Positions 1 through 11,082 of a stretch of DNA of 64,000 bases are shown one piece after another. This stretch comes from Artemia franciscana. Its lineage: Eukaryota; Arthropoda; Branchiopoda; Anostraca; Artemiidae. Within the stretch, counting starts at the first letter, position 1. The number at the start of each line of letters is the position of its first letter. The stretch spans positions 50,031,317 to 50,095,316 of the forward strand of contig NC_088867.1 of assembly GCF_032884065.1 (NCBI RefSeq). The letters are read 5' to 3'. A program made the translations under genes and the position numbers. The notes beneath the pieces are model-generated. The model worked only from the letters and a program-made list of their open reading frames with translations, had not been told where the DNA came from and ran no database searches.

Positions 1-499
1 AAAAAAATATAAAACATTTGAAGACAAGGCGAAAATTATCTTTTTAGGTCAAAATTTATTTCTGTTTTTTAGTAGCAGTTCTGGCTCTTGATGATTTATA
101 GGCTAAATTATTTAGCAAGTGTTTTTGTATATATTTTTTTCTCTTTTTAAGTCTTTGATCAATATTTGATATTTTTTTATTGTAAGCGTTATCATTTGTC
201 TTTTCTTTATATTATATTGTAGCCTACTCCCCATTTTTTGAGGGAAATAAAGAAAATAAAAAAATATCTAGGACATGCGGGAGGGCTACTGCATTGCAAA
301 GGCTAGCAAGTAAATAACGGTTAAACTGAATTTGCATATGACAAAAGAGAAGTAAGATATCAAAATTTGACTGTTAAGATTGTGGATGAGAAACAAGTTT
401 GTGTGTTTTTAGGGAGGACACAATGGGGAGGCCCAAATACGTCAAGCGATCAATAGAATAAGTTACTAAGCTTCCGAGCTCTATTGACGGTACATACTT

Positions 500-545
<46 letters not shown>

Positions 546-1171
546 GAACTTCTAGTAAAGCAGAAGCCAAACCTTACTTATCCTTAAGGATATTCAAATA
601 GAGCATGCATCAGTCAGCCCAGTATAAAAACGATAAATGATTGAATCGGCAACCATTAAAAAAACAAAAAAAAAGAAAGACGAAAAAAACAAAAAGAACT
701 TGCTTTTGAAAGGAGTCTAGTCCACATTCTCTAACTAACTCATCAGAAATTGAGTTTTGACCACCACAAGCAAATTTGACACAGCAAGCATACTTATATT
801 GTAACTTCAAAGATGGAAATAGTATACTGAAGTATTATAACATTCATTAGCACAGTGTGGCTCAAGTTATACTTGTAAGATTGGCAGTGCCAAGGTCCAG
901 TGTACATCTGTAAGTCTTCTCTCATTAAAAATTACCTGCGCATCAATCTTACTTCAATTTATTCTTTGCGGATGGAAAACGCATCATATCTAGTAGACTA
1001 TTATATCTAGTAATGCATATCTAGTAGACTATTCAGTTTAGAAATCAAGATAGAAGCTGCATCAAAGTAAGTAAGTAGGTCGAGTAAGTAAAATCAAGTA
1101 AGTGCAAGCTATTCAACAATCCAAATTCATTTTGAATCATAGCGACCATTAAAAAAGCAACAAACAAATAC
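1..1171. other. non-coding, downstream of the last visible exon
   Basis: No convincing gene is visible. The stretch is AT-rich and holds a short family A end joined to an A-tract (461-543) and a short duplicated motif at about 990-1035. The minus-strand ORF at 610-810 has a few cysteines but its acceptor would be in the wrong phase (stop in phase 1), so I do not call it. The next exon of the bHLH/zinc-finger gene is either hidden here or lies outside the window. Confidence 0.6.
461..543 (+). repeat. family A terminal fragment followed by poly-A
   Basis: About 40 bases match the left end of the family A copy at 16328 (start TTACTAAGCTT, then GAGCTCTA and ACGGTA). A 43-base A-run follows at 501-543. 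The full copy at 16328 also has an A-rich stretch near this point, so this looks like a truncated copy whose A-run has expanded. Confidence 0.6.
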
Positions 1172-1854
1172 CTTGACAGCATCCATCCATGGCAGAATTA
1201 GACGAAAGTTCTAGTTTTGGCTTTTGATAGTTCATCTTAGATAAACAGTCAGGAAAATCAAATCCAGCAGTTTCATTCGAAATATGACCCTTCGCAATTA
1301 AATGTTCCTTTATATTATTAACATTTGGACATAAACAAATGGGACACTTCTTTTTTTTAACAGCTTCATGTTTTATATAATGGAGAACAAAGTTTGAGTA
1401 GTTCTTTATTTCTATACCACATATTTCACATTTAAACGACAGTCCTGTTTCACAATTTGTGGACTTATGCAATTGCAATAAATAAAAAGACTTTGCAATC
1501 TTCCCACAAGCATTGCATCGCCATTTGCCAACACTCGTCTCTTCAATTTCTCACAAGCATTGCATCGCCATTTGCCAACACTCGTCTCTTCAATTACTAA
1601 CAGCATTGCATCGCCATTTGCCAACACTCGTCTCTTCAATTTCCCACAAGCATTGCATCGCCATTTGCCAACACTCGTCTCTTCAATAGCGAGTTTTGTT
1701 AGCCTTTTTATCTGAACAGTTGTTCTTAAATGGATTTTCTCGAGTTGCTTTGCTTGTTTGGATGGACTAGCCAACCAAATAGTTTCTGGTGCACTTAACA
1801 AATCCATACGAAATCCACTAGGTTTCTCTTGAGAACAACCATTGCCAACACGAC
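1172..1854 (-). CDS. zinc-finger exon (paralogue of the 3420-3959 exon), frame broken by a 140-base tandem expansion
   Basis: An internal exon read from splice sites. The acceptor is CTTTTCTTGCAG before 1854 and the donor is CAAG|GTATTT after 1172, entering and leaving in phase 1. It has a finger-like start (WRCNACGK), then QLHKSTNCE, then C-x2-C...H-x3-H (KCEICG...HYIKH) and C-x2-C...H-x5-H (KCPICLC...KEHLIAKGH). These match the 3420-3959 exon position by position. The exon is 683 bases, which does not preserve phase. Removing the three extra 46-47 base units at 1505-1690 leaves 543 bases (181 codons), which does. As it stands the first half (EETSVGKWRCNACGK) is out of frame with the second (KSFYLLQLHKST). 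This is either a broken allele, an exon skipped in splicing, or an assembly error. It is probably nuclear and nucleic-acid binding, by family. Confidence 0.7.
1505..1690 (-). repeat. four-copy 46-47 base tandem repeat inside a zinc-finger exon
   Basis: The motif GCATTGCATCGCCATTTGCC recurs at spacings of 47, 46 and 47 bases (anchors at 1510, 1557, 1603 and 1650). On the coding strand each unit spells EETSVGKWRCNAC in one frame and LKRRVLANGDAML in another, so the frame alternates along the array. The excess over one copy is 140 bases, not a multiple of three. Confidence 0.92.
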
Positions 1855-3419
1855 CTGCAAGAAAAGATGAAAATGTCAGCCCGTTGAATTATCAGTTAGT
1901 ATTGCCTATGACCAATACAAGTCAAATTAACTTTGAGTTGGAAATCGAATGCAGGATGAAAAACTGTTATGAACATAGCAAAATACAGTTATGAAAAAAA
2001 ACAGAATGAATTGCAAATTTGAATAATTTAATGCCCTCTCACATATGAAACACCCCCCTCCCCCTACCCTCCTTTCGAAAACAATGTCTATTCTTACCAA
2101 AATCAAACAGTTCACTGACATTTCTTGTTAAAATTCAGAATTTACATTGCACATTTGAATATAAATTAGTACACAAATAAAAGCTACGTTTGTTGGGAAG
2201 GGAAAATCTTTCCTGGGAGTGAGAGGGATTGAGTCAACTAAAATATTCGTTCTTAAGCTCTAAATTACAGGCGCTATTTTGCGCAACTCAAAGGAGAAAA
2301 TTCCCCTCTCGTTTCCTTCAAGGCATGATGTGTGGTAAGGGAATAAAACCTTGTTGGAACATCAGCTGTAATATAAAACTATAAAAATTATATATTAAAA
2401 AAGGTGCAGTTCACTCTGACTGATATGCATTTGATCTGTGTGTCCTGTCTCTACAAAGACACGATAAATCTAGTCACCCTTAAGGAAAGGAGAGCAGAAA
2501 TTTCCTTGCATTTTGCCCACAATGCCGTGCATAACCCTCGTACAACTTTTCTTTTCCCTAGCAATCCTTGACCCCCCAAACTCGCCCCCCACGTTTTACT
2601 TCAAGAAAAATGTCCCTTTTTGCCCCAATAAGAGTTTCCACTGAAAGATATAGAAAAAACGTTCATCCCTCACATAGCTACATTTTAAATAAATAATCCC
2701 ACCCTTCTCACTCTACTTTTATCTTAGAGTTCTAGTGTTTATTTTGTAATTGCAAACTTTGTAATGCTTTCCAGATAGACTTTTGTATAATTTTGTTTTC
2801 CCTGTTTTTTTAATTTTACGAGTATTGGTTGCAATTTTATAATTTTGTATTGACACTAAAGTGCGAATTCGGCCCTTTTGGGCTTGTGATAGCCACTTTT
2901 TTAAAATAAATCTTATCTTATCCTGCAAGTACAATACGTGATATAGCTATATTAATCCTTCTTTAATTATAGCCCTAGAACCACATTTTCCGTACAGCTC
3001 ATTGTTTTATACATCTTTCCGGCGATATATCGATTTTTTTTAAACATATTGCTCAATTTTTTTTAATATAAATCTGATACATCTTATTTTTTGAAAAATC
3101 TTTCAGGCGGCAGCGAACGCTCATCAGGTCGGCGAAAAATTTGAATTGAATCCACACTAATTGGCATTAGCTCAGTAATTCTCTTTAAATATTTCCTGAA
3201 ATTCCCAACTTACTAACCATATCTAATTGTGAGTTATAGCAGACATGCGTTTTGACAACTTGGGTGTTTTTTTTTTTTTTTTTTTTTTGCTGAATTCCCT
3301 TGTCAGAATTGATATTTTAATGCAAGAAACTTGATAAAAAAAAAAAAATCCTCTTTTTTCCAAAATTCCCAATACAAGAAGATTAATATACCTTTTTTTT
3401 ACTTCTACTTTCAACTTAC
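1855..3419 (-). other. intron between the two paralogous zinc-finger exons
   Basis: No coding sequence is recognised. About 2690-2925 looks like the 3' end of a dispersed element ending AAATAAATCTTATCTTATCC; a related end occurs near 25010. There are homopolymer T and A runs at about 3268-3288 and 3336-3348, just downstream of the neighbouring donor. Confidence 0.55.
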
Positions 3420-3959
3420 TTTTGAGATTGCCAGTGTTACGAGTCAGAATTGACTTCGATTGCAGCTGACGCTTCCGTGGCAAATTTTTAGGCATTTTTT
3501 TTGCTTTAGAATCAGTCGAGGATAAGGACGGTGACATGTGACCAGCAGAAAGTATATGCTCCTTCATATTGTCAATGTTCTTGCACAAGCAAATTAGGCA
3601 CTTCCGTTCTGTTCCTGCTTCGTGCTCCAGAATATGTATAACAAGGTCAGGAAAGTCTTTAATCTTAACGCGGCACTTATCACAGTGGGATGGTAAATGT
3701 TTCTCACAAAGTGTGCTTTTATGAAGCTGAAGTAAAAGAACAGAATGTTGCACCTCTTTACACAAATCACATTCTAGTGTAGTAACATGAATGTCCGTGA
3801 GCTTTTCCTTATGCATGCCATTCGTCGATACATTAGGCTTGGGAGACTCTACCTTTAAAGGGTCCAGTTCAACAGGAGAAGACACTGCAATTTCTGGTAA
3901 TAACATAGTAGTTTCAACTGGAAACGAAAGTCTATTGCAGCTGGGTGACGCCTCTTCCT
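3420..3959 (-). CDS. C2H2/C2HC zinc-finger exon of the bHLH/zinc-finger gene
   Basis: Internal exon of 540 bases (180 codons), phase 1 at both ends. Acceptor TTTACCTGTTTCAG, donor AAAA|GTAAGT (near-perfect consensus). The first third is acidic and proline/serine-rich (EEASPSC...PVELDPLKVESPKP). Three metal-binding patterns follow: LECDLCKE...QLHKSTLCE (C-x2-C...H-x4-C), HCDKCRV...HILEH (C-x2-C-x12-H-x3-H) and KCLICLC...KEHILSAGH (C-x2-C-x10-H-x5-H). A basic tail comes next (KAKKMPKNLPRKRQLQSK), a plausible nuclear localisation signal. The paralogous exon at 1172-1854 comes next in the transcript, so the fingers arose by exon duplication. Reading on past the donor gives low-complexity sequence, which supports the splice. 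Target DNA or partner is unknown. Confidence 0.8.
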
Positions 3960-6220
3960 CTGAAACAGGTAAATGAAAAGAAAAAATAAAAACAACAAAT
4001 AATACACTATACTGCCATTTATTTCACAAGTTTATGCTCTCAAGACCTCTATATATTGGTAATTATATTAAAAAAAAGTATTTTCCTCCCAATTTATCCC
4101 TTGTTGCCCTGGGAACATTGACACGGTGGTAGTGCAAAACTTTTTGGACGCAACGGTGGGGATAAAAGAGATGCTGACGGTATATTTTATGAGGAGCTAT
4201 CAGTCATTTATTAGTCCAGCATATGGGATAAATTTTACGGTGATTATGAAAGTGTTTGTGGAGGGAATATTCAAAGATATACGGGGGAGGTTTGTAAAGC
4301 TGGAGAAAATGAGAATTAATATTGAAATAGAGGAATCACGACGGCCACTATTGTGGGTCAAGCCCGACTACCAGAAGCATAGCTAGCCATCTCTTTGTAG
4401 GAGTAGAATAGGAGAAGAATACATATTTCTGATATTATGGGCTGCACACTATTGCATGGTCCTGTTGAAACAAGGTCCAACATGCTTCTGTCTCGGAGAA
4501 CAGTTTCTGATGGAAAGAACGGGTATCAGAGGGGTTAAAGACCCAATCTGTGCCTCCAATGGTATAGCTTCATGATTCTTCTACAAAAGATTTCACACAC
4601 CTACCTTTCTACCAGGCAGCTGCCAGTGAGGACAAGCCTTATATACACTTAAAAGGTTGGGAGTGGATGCTAAGGACTATAGTCAATAATTCCACCATAC
4701 GAATTCAAAATTCATATGGTGTCAATTTTTCTGTTGGAAAATTGACAGTGGGGGATGATGTCACATTGCATGATTCCAAATTAAAAAGAATTCTACCTGC
4801 CAGTCTTTTTATTAGTAAGTTGACAGAGAAAAACGACTAAATGGAACTGATCAGGAATACATCAATTCAGTACTTGGCTTTTATTTACACAAAAGCAGTC
4901 TGCACTAAGTCTGCATTTCAACACCTAGTCAGTCTGCACTTGGAACTGATTTAGGATTTAGCTTTCAGTCTACAGTAAAGTGATCCATCTCCAAGTTTCA
5001 ACACCCTTCTCTTCTATATTTTTATATTTCTGACAATACTTTAATTTTTTCCTTTCCTTTCTAAGTGATACAATTTTTTCCTTTCTAAGTGATATATTCT
5101 CAAAATTTGAGCTTCAAAACAAAACGTTTCCTCTTAACAGCTTTGGCTTGAAAGTCGCTTTGTATGCTTTATTTGGGTCTTTATCACAATGTTCTAAATT
5201 TTGAATCATAACAATACTGAAAGATGATCCAAAAGAACAAAAATGAATCCTATGGATGTTGCTGATAAATCTAAGCAAAATGAAAAGACTACATGGATAT
5301 GTAGGTTTATTTTCACTTAATCTAGAATAGATGCTAATAAACAATTTATATACAATTTTTTCACAGCTAGGTTTTAATAATTGTCTCAGCATATTTATTA
5401 AGGTATGCACTAATAAATAAACTTAGCTTTTTTAGCCTTCTGGGATAATCTAGAGCTCAGGTCACTTTCTATTTATTCTTTATTAATCAAAAAGGAACAA
5501 TTTAAATTTTTATTCAGCATAATTTGCGAATAAAAAAGACATACATTATTTTTGACAAACAAATAAGCTTCCAGGTGGGGATAAGTTCGTTCATTAGACA
5601 GTGAAAACAGATACAGAAGCCTGGATTTTTCGACCACATATACAGTGGTCAACATCAGCAGAAAGACTATAGTATTAAAATTAAACTAACATACTTATAG
5701 AGAACAAAATAATAGCTTCCGGTTCATTCATTCTAATAACTTCCAGAAGTTATTATTTTGTTCTATATGAATATGTTAATTTTAATTTTGATACTTTAGT
5801 GTTTCTGCTGATGACGACCGCTTTATATGTGGTCAAGATATCAAGACTTTTGTATCTGTTTTCACTGTCAAACAAATGGACTTATAATCATTTGAACGTT
5901 TATTTTTTCGTCTAGAAAGGCAGCGTGGACTTGGAAAAAAAAAATACCTAGTTGAAGGTATTACGTCAAAAATACATTATTTTTGAAACGCAAAACAGAT
6001 TCGATGATTGCTCATACCAATGAAAGGAACGATGCTATCACTTTCCATTAGGTATGAGACCAAGCGCGTCAAAATACCACTGTTATCTTGATTTTACCTG
6101 AATAAACAAAATTTAAAATATACAACAAGGCTTTATCTAATAGAATGAAAACTACCTGGTGTTAAGGAGTGTTTAGACACAAGAGAATTTCTTTTATATT
6201 CTTTCATTTAAAAAGCATAC
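3960..6220 (-). other. intron
   Basis: No coding sequence I can defend. A plus-strand ORF at 4126-4386 has no recognisable domain and no splice or promoter context. A foldback element lies at 5577-5890. Confidence 0.55.
5577..5890. repeat. foldback (long imperfect inverted repeat)
   Basis: The arm at about 5577-5725 (including TTTCGACCACATATACAGTG and CATCAGCAGAAAGAC) reappears reverse-complemented at about 5745-5890 (TTTCTGCTGATGACGACCGC, TATATGTGGTC, TCTGTTTTCACTGTC). The arms are about 140 bases with scattered mismatches around a spacer of about 25 bases. No ORF. Probably a non-autonomous foldback transposon. Confidence 0.8.
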
Positions 6221-6367
6221 CTTCTTCCTTTATAGTAAATGAGCCAACGTGTAACAGAGTTGGGGTGCAAGACATACTAACATTACAAGCTGAGGTGCTC
6301 TTAACATTATCCATATCAGTGCGCAAAATAACGTTCAATGGCTCATCAGCTTGGATGTGAATGGATT
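6221..6367 (-). CDS. small acidic linker exon of the bHLH/zinc-finger gene
   Basis: 147 bases (49 codons), phase 1 at both ends. Acceptor CCCTTTCTCTTTTAG; donor GAAGAAG|GTATGC. Only this frame is open and phase-compatible. It reads ESIHIQADEPLNVILR near the start and GSFTIKEE at the end, with no folded domain recognised. IKEE fits the SUMO-attachment pattern (hydrophobic-K-x-E), and the exon at 40715-40865 ends in the same IKE(E). It joins the bHLH exon (9171-9303) to the zinc-finger exon (3420-3959) without breaking frame. It was found from splice sites because it is too short and lacks a start for ordinary ORF calling. Function: linker or regulatory region (inference). Confidence 0.65.
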
Positions 6368-9170
6368 CTAAAAGAGAAAGGGAGTGAATAGCTCATAAAA
6401 ACAATCCAGAACTTCTGGATGTTTTTCTCTGGAATCTAAAACGGGTGGGAAGTTGGAAAACAAAACATAAGAAACGACTCCTCATGGAATTTTCGAAAGA
6501 AATCGGGAGTCTTGCACAACCTGGGAAGATGAAGGATGAAAAACTGTTTAATACATGCCGAACTTCAAAACCATTTTTCAAAAGAGAAGGAAAATGGTGA
6601 CATATAATTAATAGGATACTATGCAGTATAAAGTATTCAGCCAAAAAAAAATTATAGTAATATATGATTTTATAACGAAACTTTATAGTAATTTTATGGT
6701 AATTTTATAGAACTTCTTACAGTATTGAAAAAAATTACAGTGAAATAAATTTTTTAACTGATGAGCTTTCGAAAATTAATTTCAATGTGTATCAAAGATT
6801 CAGATTCATTTTATTAGTTCTTTCCAAGAACTGTCCGAGACACATACAGTTTTCAAACGAATTATATTACAAATATTCTCTTTTGTACTTTTTAAAACAT
6901 TGAAAATAAAAATTAATATTATAGTAAATTAAAATGTTGAACTAATGAACTTTCAGCAATCAATATCATTATTTATCAAATATTCCGTTTAATTTTATAA
7001 GTTCTTTCCAAGACTATTCAAGACACAGTTTTCAGTAAAGGACCAAAGTCTACACACTAGGCTTTAGACTTTTACAGTTAGGGAAGGGCGCAGTATCTTA
7101 ACTCTTGTTTCTAGAAATTTGTGTCCGTTTTAAGTTTGATTTGAAAATTAAATCTAAGTTTTGCTCGTTTTAAGATTTGTTTATTCATTTATATTAGAAC
7201 CTGTTGTATGTTTGTTTGCTAAAATGTTTATTTAATTTCTGCTCGTTTTGGGATTCATTTATTATTTAATAGTAATTTCAGATCGTTTTGAGTTTGAAAT
7301 ATTATAGGAATTTATTTGTGCTGATCTTAAGTTTAATATGGGCTTCATTCCCTTTGAAAAACTTTTTTTCGGAAAGTTTTCTTTTTAATAATTTCTGCTC
7401 GTTTTTGACTACCAGGTATTTAGTCAACTATGGCCTCTATTTTAGGGATTAAAGATTTACATAAATTATTTCTTCTCAGGGATTTGCCTTTTGGAGAAAA
7501 AATTATACACTTTTTTTTAATTTTCTTTGAAAGTCTATTTTAATTTCTATTCCTTTTTTAATACTGAATTTGGTTTTAGTTTGGCTTTGGTTAATATTTT
7601 GAACATTTCTCCGGTTTTTCATTTTTCTAGCGTAAGAATTAAAATGTCTAACTCTAATTGAATAGTTCTTATTAGTGACGTTTTATTTATTTCAGTACTC
7701 CCTTGGTATTACCCGGAATTTTCAACTAAATGCCATCAGATGTTCCTGGCACATTTCAGATACGCACTTCTGACAACCTAGATGCATATAGTATTTTTGG
7801 ATTGAATATTCTGATCCTTAGCGCTCCTAAGATATTTCAGATATACTCTGTTGATGACATGGATGCACATGATGTCTTATTTTTAACTTAAAATCCCCTT
7901 AAGCATTCCCTGAAGGTTCCAGTAGTGTTCAACATACCCTGAACGTTTCAACTAAATGGCCTCAGCCGTTCCTAAAATATTGCTGATACGCCCTTTTGAC
8001 AACCAGCATGCATAAATGTGTTTTGATTTTGTTCAACATACCCAAACATTATCTGAAAGCACTCACAAGTAAATGTAGTACCAGGTGCAGGCAGTCACAA
8101 GTTGTTACAGTCGGAAGTAGCCACTATTTCAGTCACAACTAGTCGCATTTGCAGCCGCAATACTAGAAGTGGCGGCTCTGAAAGCTTCAAGTTAATGCCC
8201 CTGCCGGTTCCTAAAACATTGCAAATATAAATTTTTGATAACATGGATGGAGACGGTATCTTCTAATTTAGCTCACCATACCCTTCAACATTCCACAAAA
8301 TTTCATTTCAATGCCCTTAATCTTTTCGGACGCACCCATGATCTAACGTTCCATCCTTTCTCAATGATAAATCCTATATGTTAAAAATGGAAAAATTGTA
8401 TAATTTGCAATCCTCGCCCCGGGGGCTGTGGGGGCATTTGACTTGCAATCAAATGAGCCTCCTCCAAAGTTTCTACGACCAGTCTTCCCATAAATCCTCA
8501 AATGCCCTCAGAATATAACTTATGACCCTTGTACACAAGTGCTGTGGGGTTTTGTCAACCCCGAAGGCATTGTCACATGACCTTTGGACTATTTTGTACA
8601 AAACACCTATCTCAAAATTTTGATAAAATACAATTGCAGAAAAGAGCGCATGGGGGTGGGGCTACTTGCCCTCCGATCAGTTTTGACTCTTAAAAATGAA
8701 ACTATAACTTTCAATATCCAATCAAATGTGCTTCCTTCAAAGTTTATACGACCACCCTTTCCATAAGAACCTTATATGCCCCCGGACATAACTCACACCG
8801 TTGCCCCGAGCTGTGGGGAGGAGTGATCGTGAAGACTTCTCTGGACTCATTAAACTTTAGCAAGTACTCTATTCCAAAATTGAAGAAGTTCTATAGACTC
8901 AAATATAAATATCCAACGTAATAAATGAATTGCATCAGATTTGGTGCTGGAATTTTCATCCTGATTGCTTTGAATGTTTTCTAATAGTTCAAAAAGCTGT
9001 TCGAAATGAGCTTAACAGCTACAACTCAAGCAATTCGTCTATTGTTTGTTTTTAAACTGTTCCACCTAAATATTATCCAATTTCCTACTATACCTGACAT
9101 TCTTCATATATTTTGTCTGTTGCTTTATCTAAATCAAAGTTGTGTCCATCCACCAGAAATTATCACTCAC
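6368..9170 (-). other. intron, mostly AT-rich, with family C repeat
   Basis: Highly AT-rich to about 7700, with repeated phrases such as TCTGCTCGTTTTGG. Family C repeat fills the rest. No gene seen. Confidence 0.55.
7720..8880 (+). repeat. family C dispersed repeat
   Basis: The same wording recurs in the same orientation at 42560-43080, 47560-49030 and 52280-52700: phrases such as CATTCC(C)TGAAAGTTTC, CTTAATACCC, CAGCTGTTCCT, GATATTGCAGATAC and ACCTGGATGCA. Within a copy the phrases repeat every few hundred bases with heavy divergence. A short stretch at 8090-8170 is GTCACAGTAGT-like and minisatellite-like, and is mirrored at 42980-43080. It encodes no intact protein. Class unknown. Confidence 0.65.
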
Positions 9171-9303
9171 CTCTCTTAGAGACCATTATTTTCTTTGGAG
9201 GCTCTTGCAACGTGCCATGTACGACATCTTGAAAGTGATGATCAGATGATAAAAGGTCAGCAAGGGAATTTATGTAGCCAATAGTTAATCGGAGAGTTTC
9301 CAG
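9171..9303 (-). CDS. second half of the bHLH domain (Ptf1a/Fer-like)
   Basis: 133 bases, entering in phase 0 and leaving in phase 1. Acceptor CCTTTCAAATTTTAG; donor AGAG|GTGAGT (perfect consensus). It begins LETLRLTIGYINSLADLL, which is helix 2 of a bHLH domain and resembles the LSK-(V/I)(D/E)TLRLAIGYI...L pattern of the Ptf1a/Fer group. It completes the domain begun in the 18183-18424 exon, which ends KKLSK in phase 0. After the helix comes PPKKIMVSKR, which resembles the short conserved box that follows the bHLH in Ptf1a proteins. The later conserved C-terminal motif of Ptf1a (VWTPEDP-like) was not found. Without splicing the frame would stop three codons later, so a short bHLH-only form is possible. 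Role: DNA binding and dimerisation in the nucleus, by family. Confidence 0.85.
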
Positions 9304-9674
9304 CTAAAATTTGAAAGGTACAAGATGATTAGCCTGGTGAAAATATTACGATCTCCATTTAGAGTGAAAAATCACATAGATGGTGAACTTTCAATTCTTG
9401 CTAAAAATTTTCTGGAAAAATGAACAACTTTTTACGTAGCAACAGTATAAAAAAAAAAAAAGGGATGAGAAGAAAAGAACATTGTTACGCCCTTAATGCC
9501 ACTGGCATCATTATTAGGAACTGACTTTTCGAATTCTAGTATTCTTGTTTTCAATGACTCTGATAAAAAGAATGACTTCAAATAATTTCCATCCATTATT
9601 TGGTTTTCAGCCATTTTATACCAGTTTCTTTTGGCCTGAAAATTGGATTTGAATACCTACCTCTGATGAACCTA

Positions 9675-10615
9675 GGCAATTTGGAAACCTCAAACCCACT
9701 TCTACCTCCAAGTACCTTGTTTCTCTCATCGACTACATTGGGAAAATCCTCAAAAAGCCTAATTCCTGGCTAAACTTAATTTCCATTGACCTTCAAAAAG
9801 CATTTGACCTTGTTAACCTCAATATATTAGTTGAGAAACTTGTCAGTGAATTCAATATCGATTCTTTCCTGAGGAATTTGGTTGCCTCCTTATCAAATAG
9901 GTAATAGTAAATACCAAAAACATTATGTCCGATCCTCTCCCTGTCCAAAATGGAATACACAAAGGTACTCCCCTAGGTCTCCTCCTTTTTCAGATATGGT
10001 TAAGAGGCTCGCTACGGAATTTCCTGGCAGACGGAAACTTGTCAATGACCTAACGATTGTTAAAACTTGCTTAAGAAATTTAATAAGCAACCCTATGAGC
10101 ATCCTCAAAGAAATTGGAGATTATGCATCGTACTTGGACATACGAGTAAACCCGTCTAAGTCTACTATGATGCTAATATGTTTTCTTAAATCCTCGCCCC
10201 GTTTTATTGATTCTATCCCTCCTGAAATATCAGGCTTAAGGAGGGAGTCTATCTCCCTCCTTAAGCTCCTTATTAAATTGAGCACCCTCCTTCCTATTCC
10301 TCCGAAAAGAGCCATCCGAAAAGAGCCCTGAAAATATTTTTCAAAGAAGGTGAAGTGCTATACTCTCTGCTTCTAAGAAAAGCTTTGCTGGGAATCCACG
10401 AGCGCAAGAGTTACGTTGTGCCTTCATTTTGCAAAAAATGCAATAGCAAACCTCGCGAAGAAAACATTTTACCTTAACGTCACTCCCATCCAGACTTCGG
10501 CTGCCTCGAGCTGCTTTTGAATCCACTCTTATTGAGTCCCCCACTCACTGATTTACCCCCAGATATTAAAAACCTTTGCCCCCTTCATTACAAAAATAAA
10601 TAAATAAAATATCTC
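9675..10615 (+). pseudogene. decayed non-LTR reverse transcriptase fragment
   Basis: Around 9700-9905 one frame reads SKYLVSLIDYIGKILKKP and then ISIDLQKAFDLVN, the RT motif with the first catalytic Asp. Shifted frames continue with GIHKGTPLGLLLF (a PQG-like motif) and later NDLTIVK, ASYLDIRVNPSKST, resembling the (F/Y)ADDxxI and NPxKS regions of CR1/Jockey-group LINEs. Stops and frameshifts separate the blocks, and the endonuclease is absent. The 3' end runs into an AATA-rich tail near 10595-10615. It is a dead 5'-truncated insertion in the bHLH intron, in the opposite orientation to the gene. Confidence 0.7.
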
Positions 10616-10791
10616 GCTAGTTTCTCCTTTTTTTATTGGAAAGTATTGCTGCCCAGGTTTTCGTATTTATTCGCTTCTTATGACCCCCCCCCCCATTTTT
10701 AGTGCTACTTTTAACTTTTTTTTATATGTATTTATTTATTTGTAGTTAAGTTTGTTCAGTTTTTATGGTACTTGGTACTAATTAAATAAAT

Positions 10792-11082
10792 AAAAAACTA
10801 GTTTTTTTTAACTGAAAGTAAGGAGCGACATTAAAACTTAAAACGAACAGAAATTACTCCATATATGAAATGGGTTGTCCCCTCCGCAATCCCCCGCTCT
10901 TTACGCTAAAGCTTTTAATTGTTTTAAAAAGTAGAATTGTGGCAAAGAGTCAAACTTTGGCGTAAACAGCGAGGGATTGCGGAGGGGACAACCCATTTCA
11001 TATATGGAGTTTCTGTTCATTTTAAGTTTTAATGTCGCTCCTTACTTTCAGTTAAAAAAAACTAGTTTTTTTAAATTTAATT
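10792..11082. repeat. foldback: near-perfect 120-base inverted repeat
   Basis: The left arm (from AAAAAACTAG through GTAAGGAGCGACATTAAAAC and GGGTTGTCCCCTCCGCAATC) returns reverse-complemented ending CTAGTTTTTT at 11082. The arms are about 120 bases around a 30-40 base centre. The outer part equals the left end of family B, so this may be two family B ends head to head. Confidence 0.88.

Noticed and set aside
610..810. Possible further zinc-finger exon with paired cysteines (YACCVKFACGG)
   Set aside because: Splicing in phase 1 gives an immediate stop, and no finger spacing is satisfied.
3791..3976. Plus-strand ORF of 61 codons
   Set aside because: It is the complement of the zinc-finger exon at 3420-3959, which has domains and splice sites.
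4126..4386. Plus ORF of 86 codons starting MVVQNFLDATVG
   Set aside because: No domain, splice site or promoter context; it lies in an intron of the opposite-strand gene.
1..9170. The conserved Ptf1a C-terminal motif (VWTPEDP-like) downstream of the bHLH
   Set aside because: Looked for its complement on the plus strand and did not find it; only PPKKIMVSKR after the bHLH resembles the family tail.
9171..9303. bHLH exon as the last exon of a short gene
   Set aside because: A stop lies three codons past the donor, but the donor is a perfect AG|GTGAGT and the next exon fits in phase. Kept as an alternative, not the main model.
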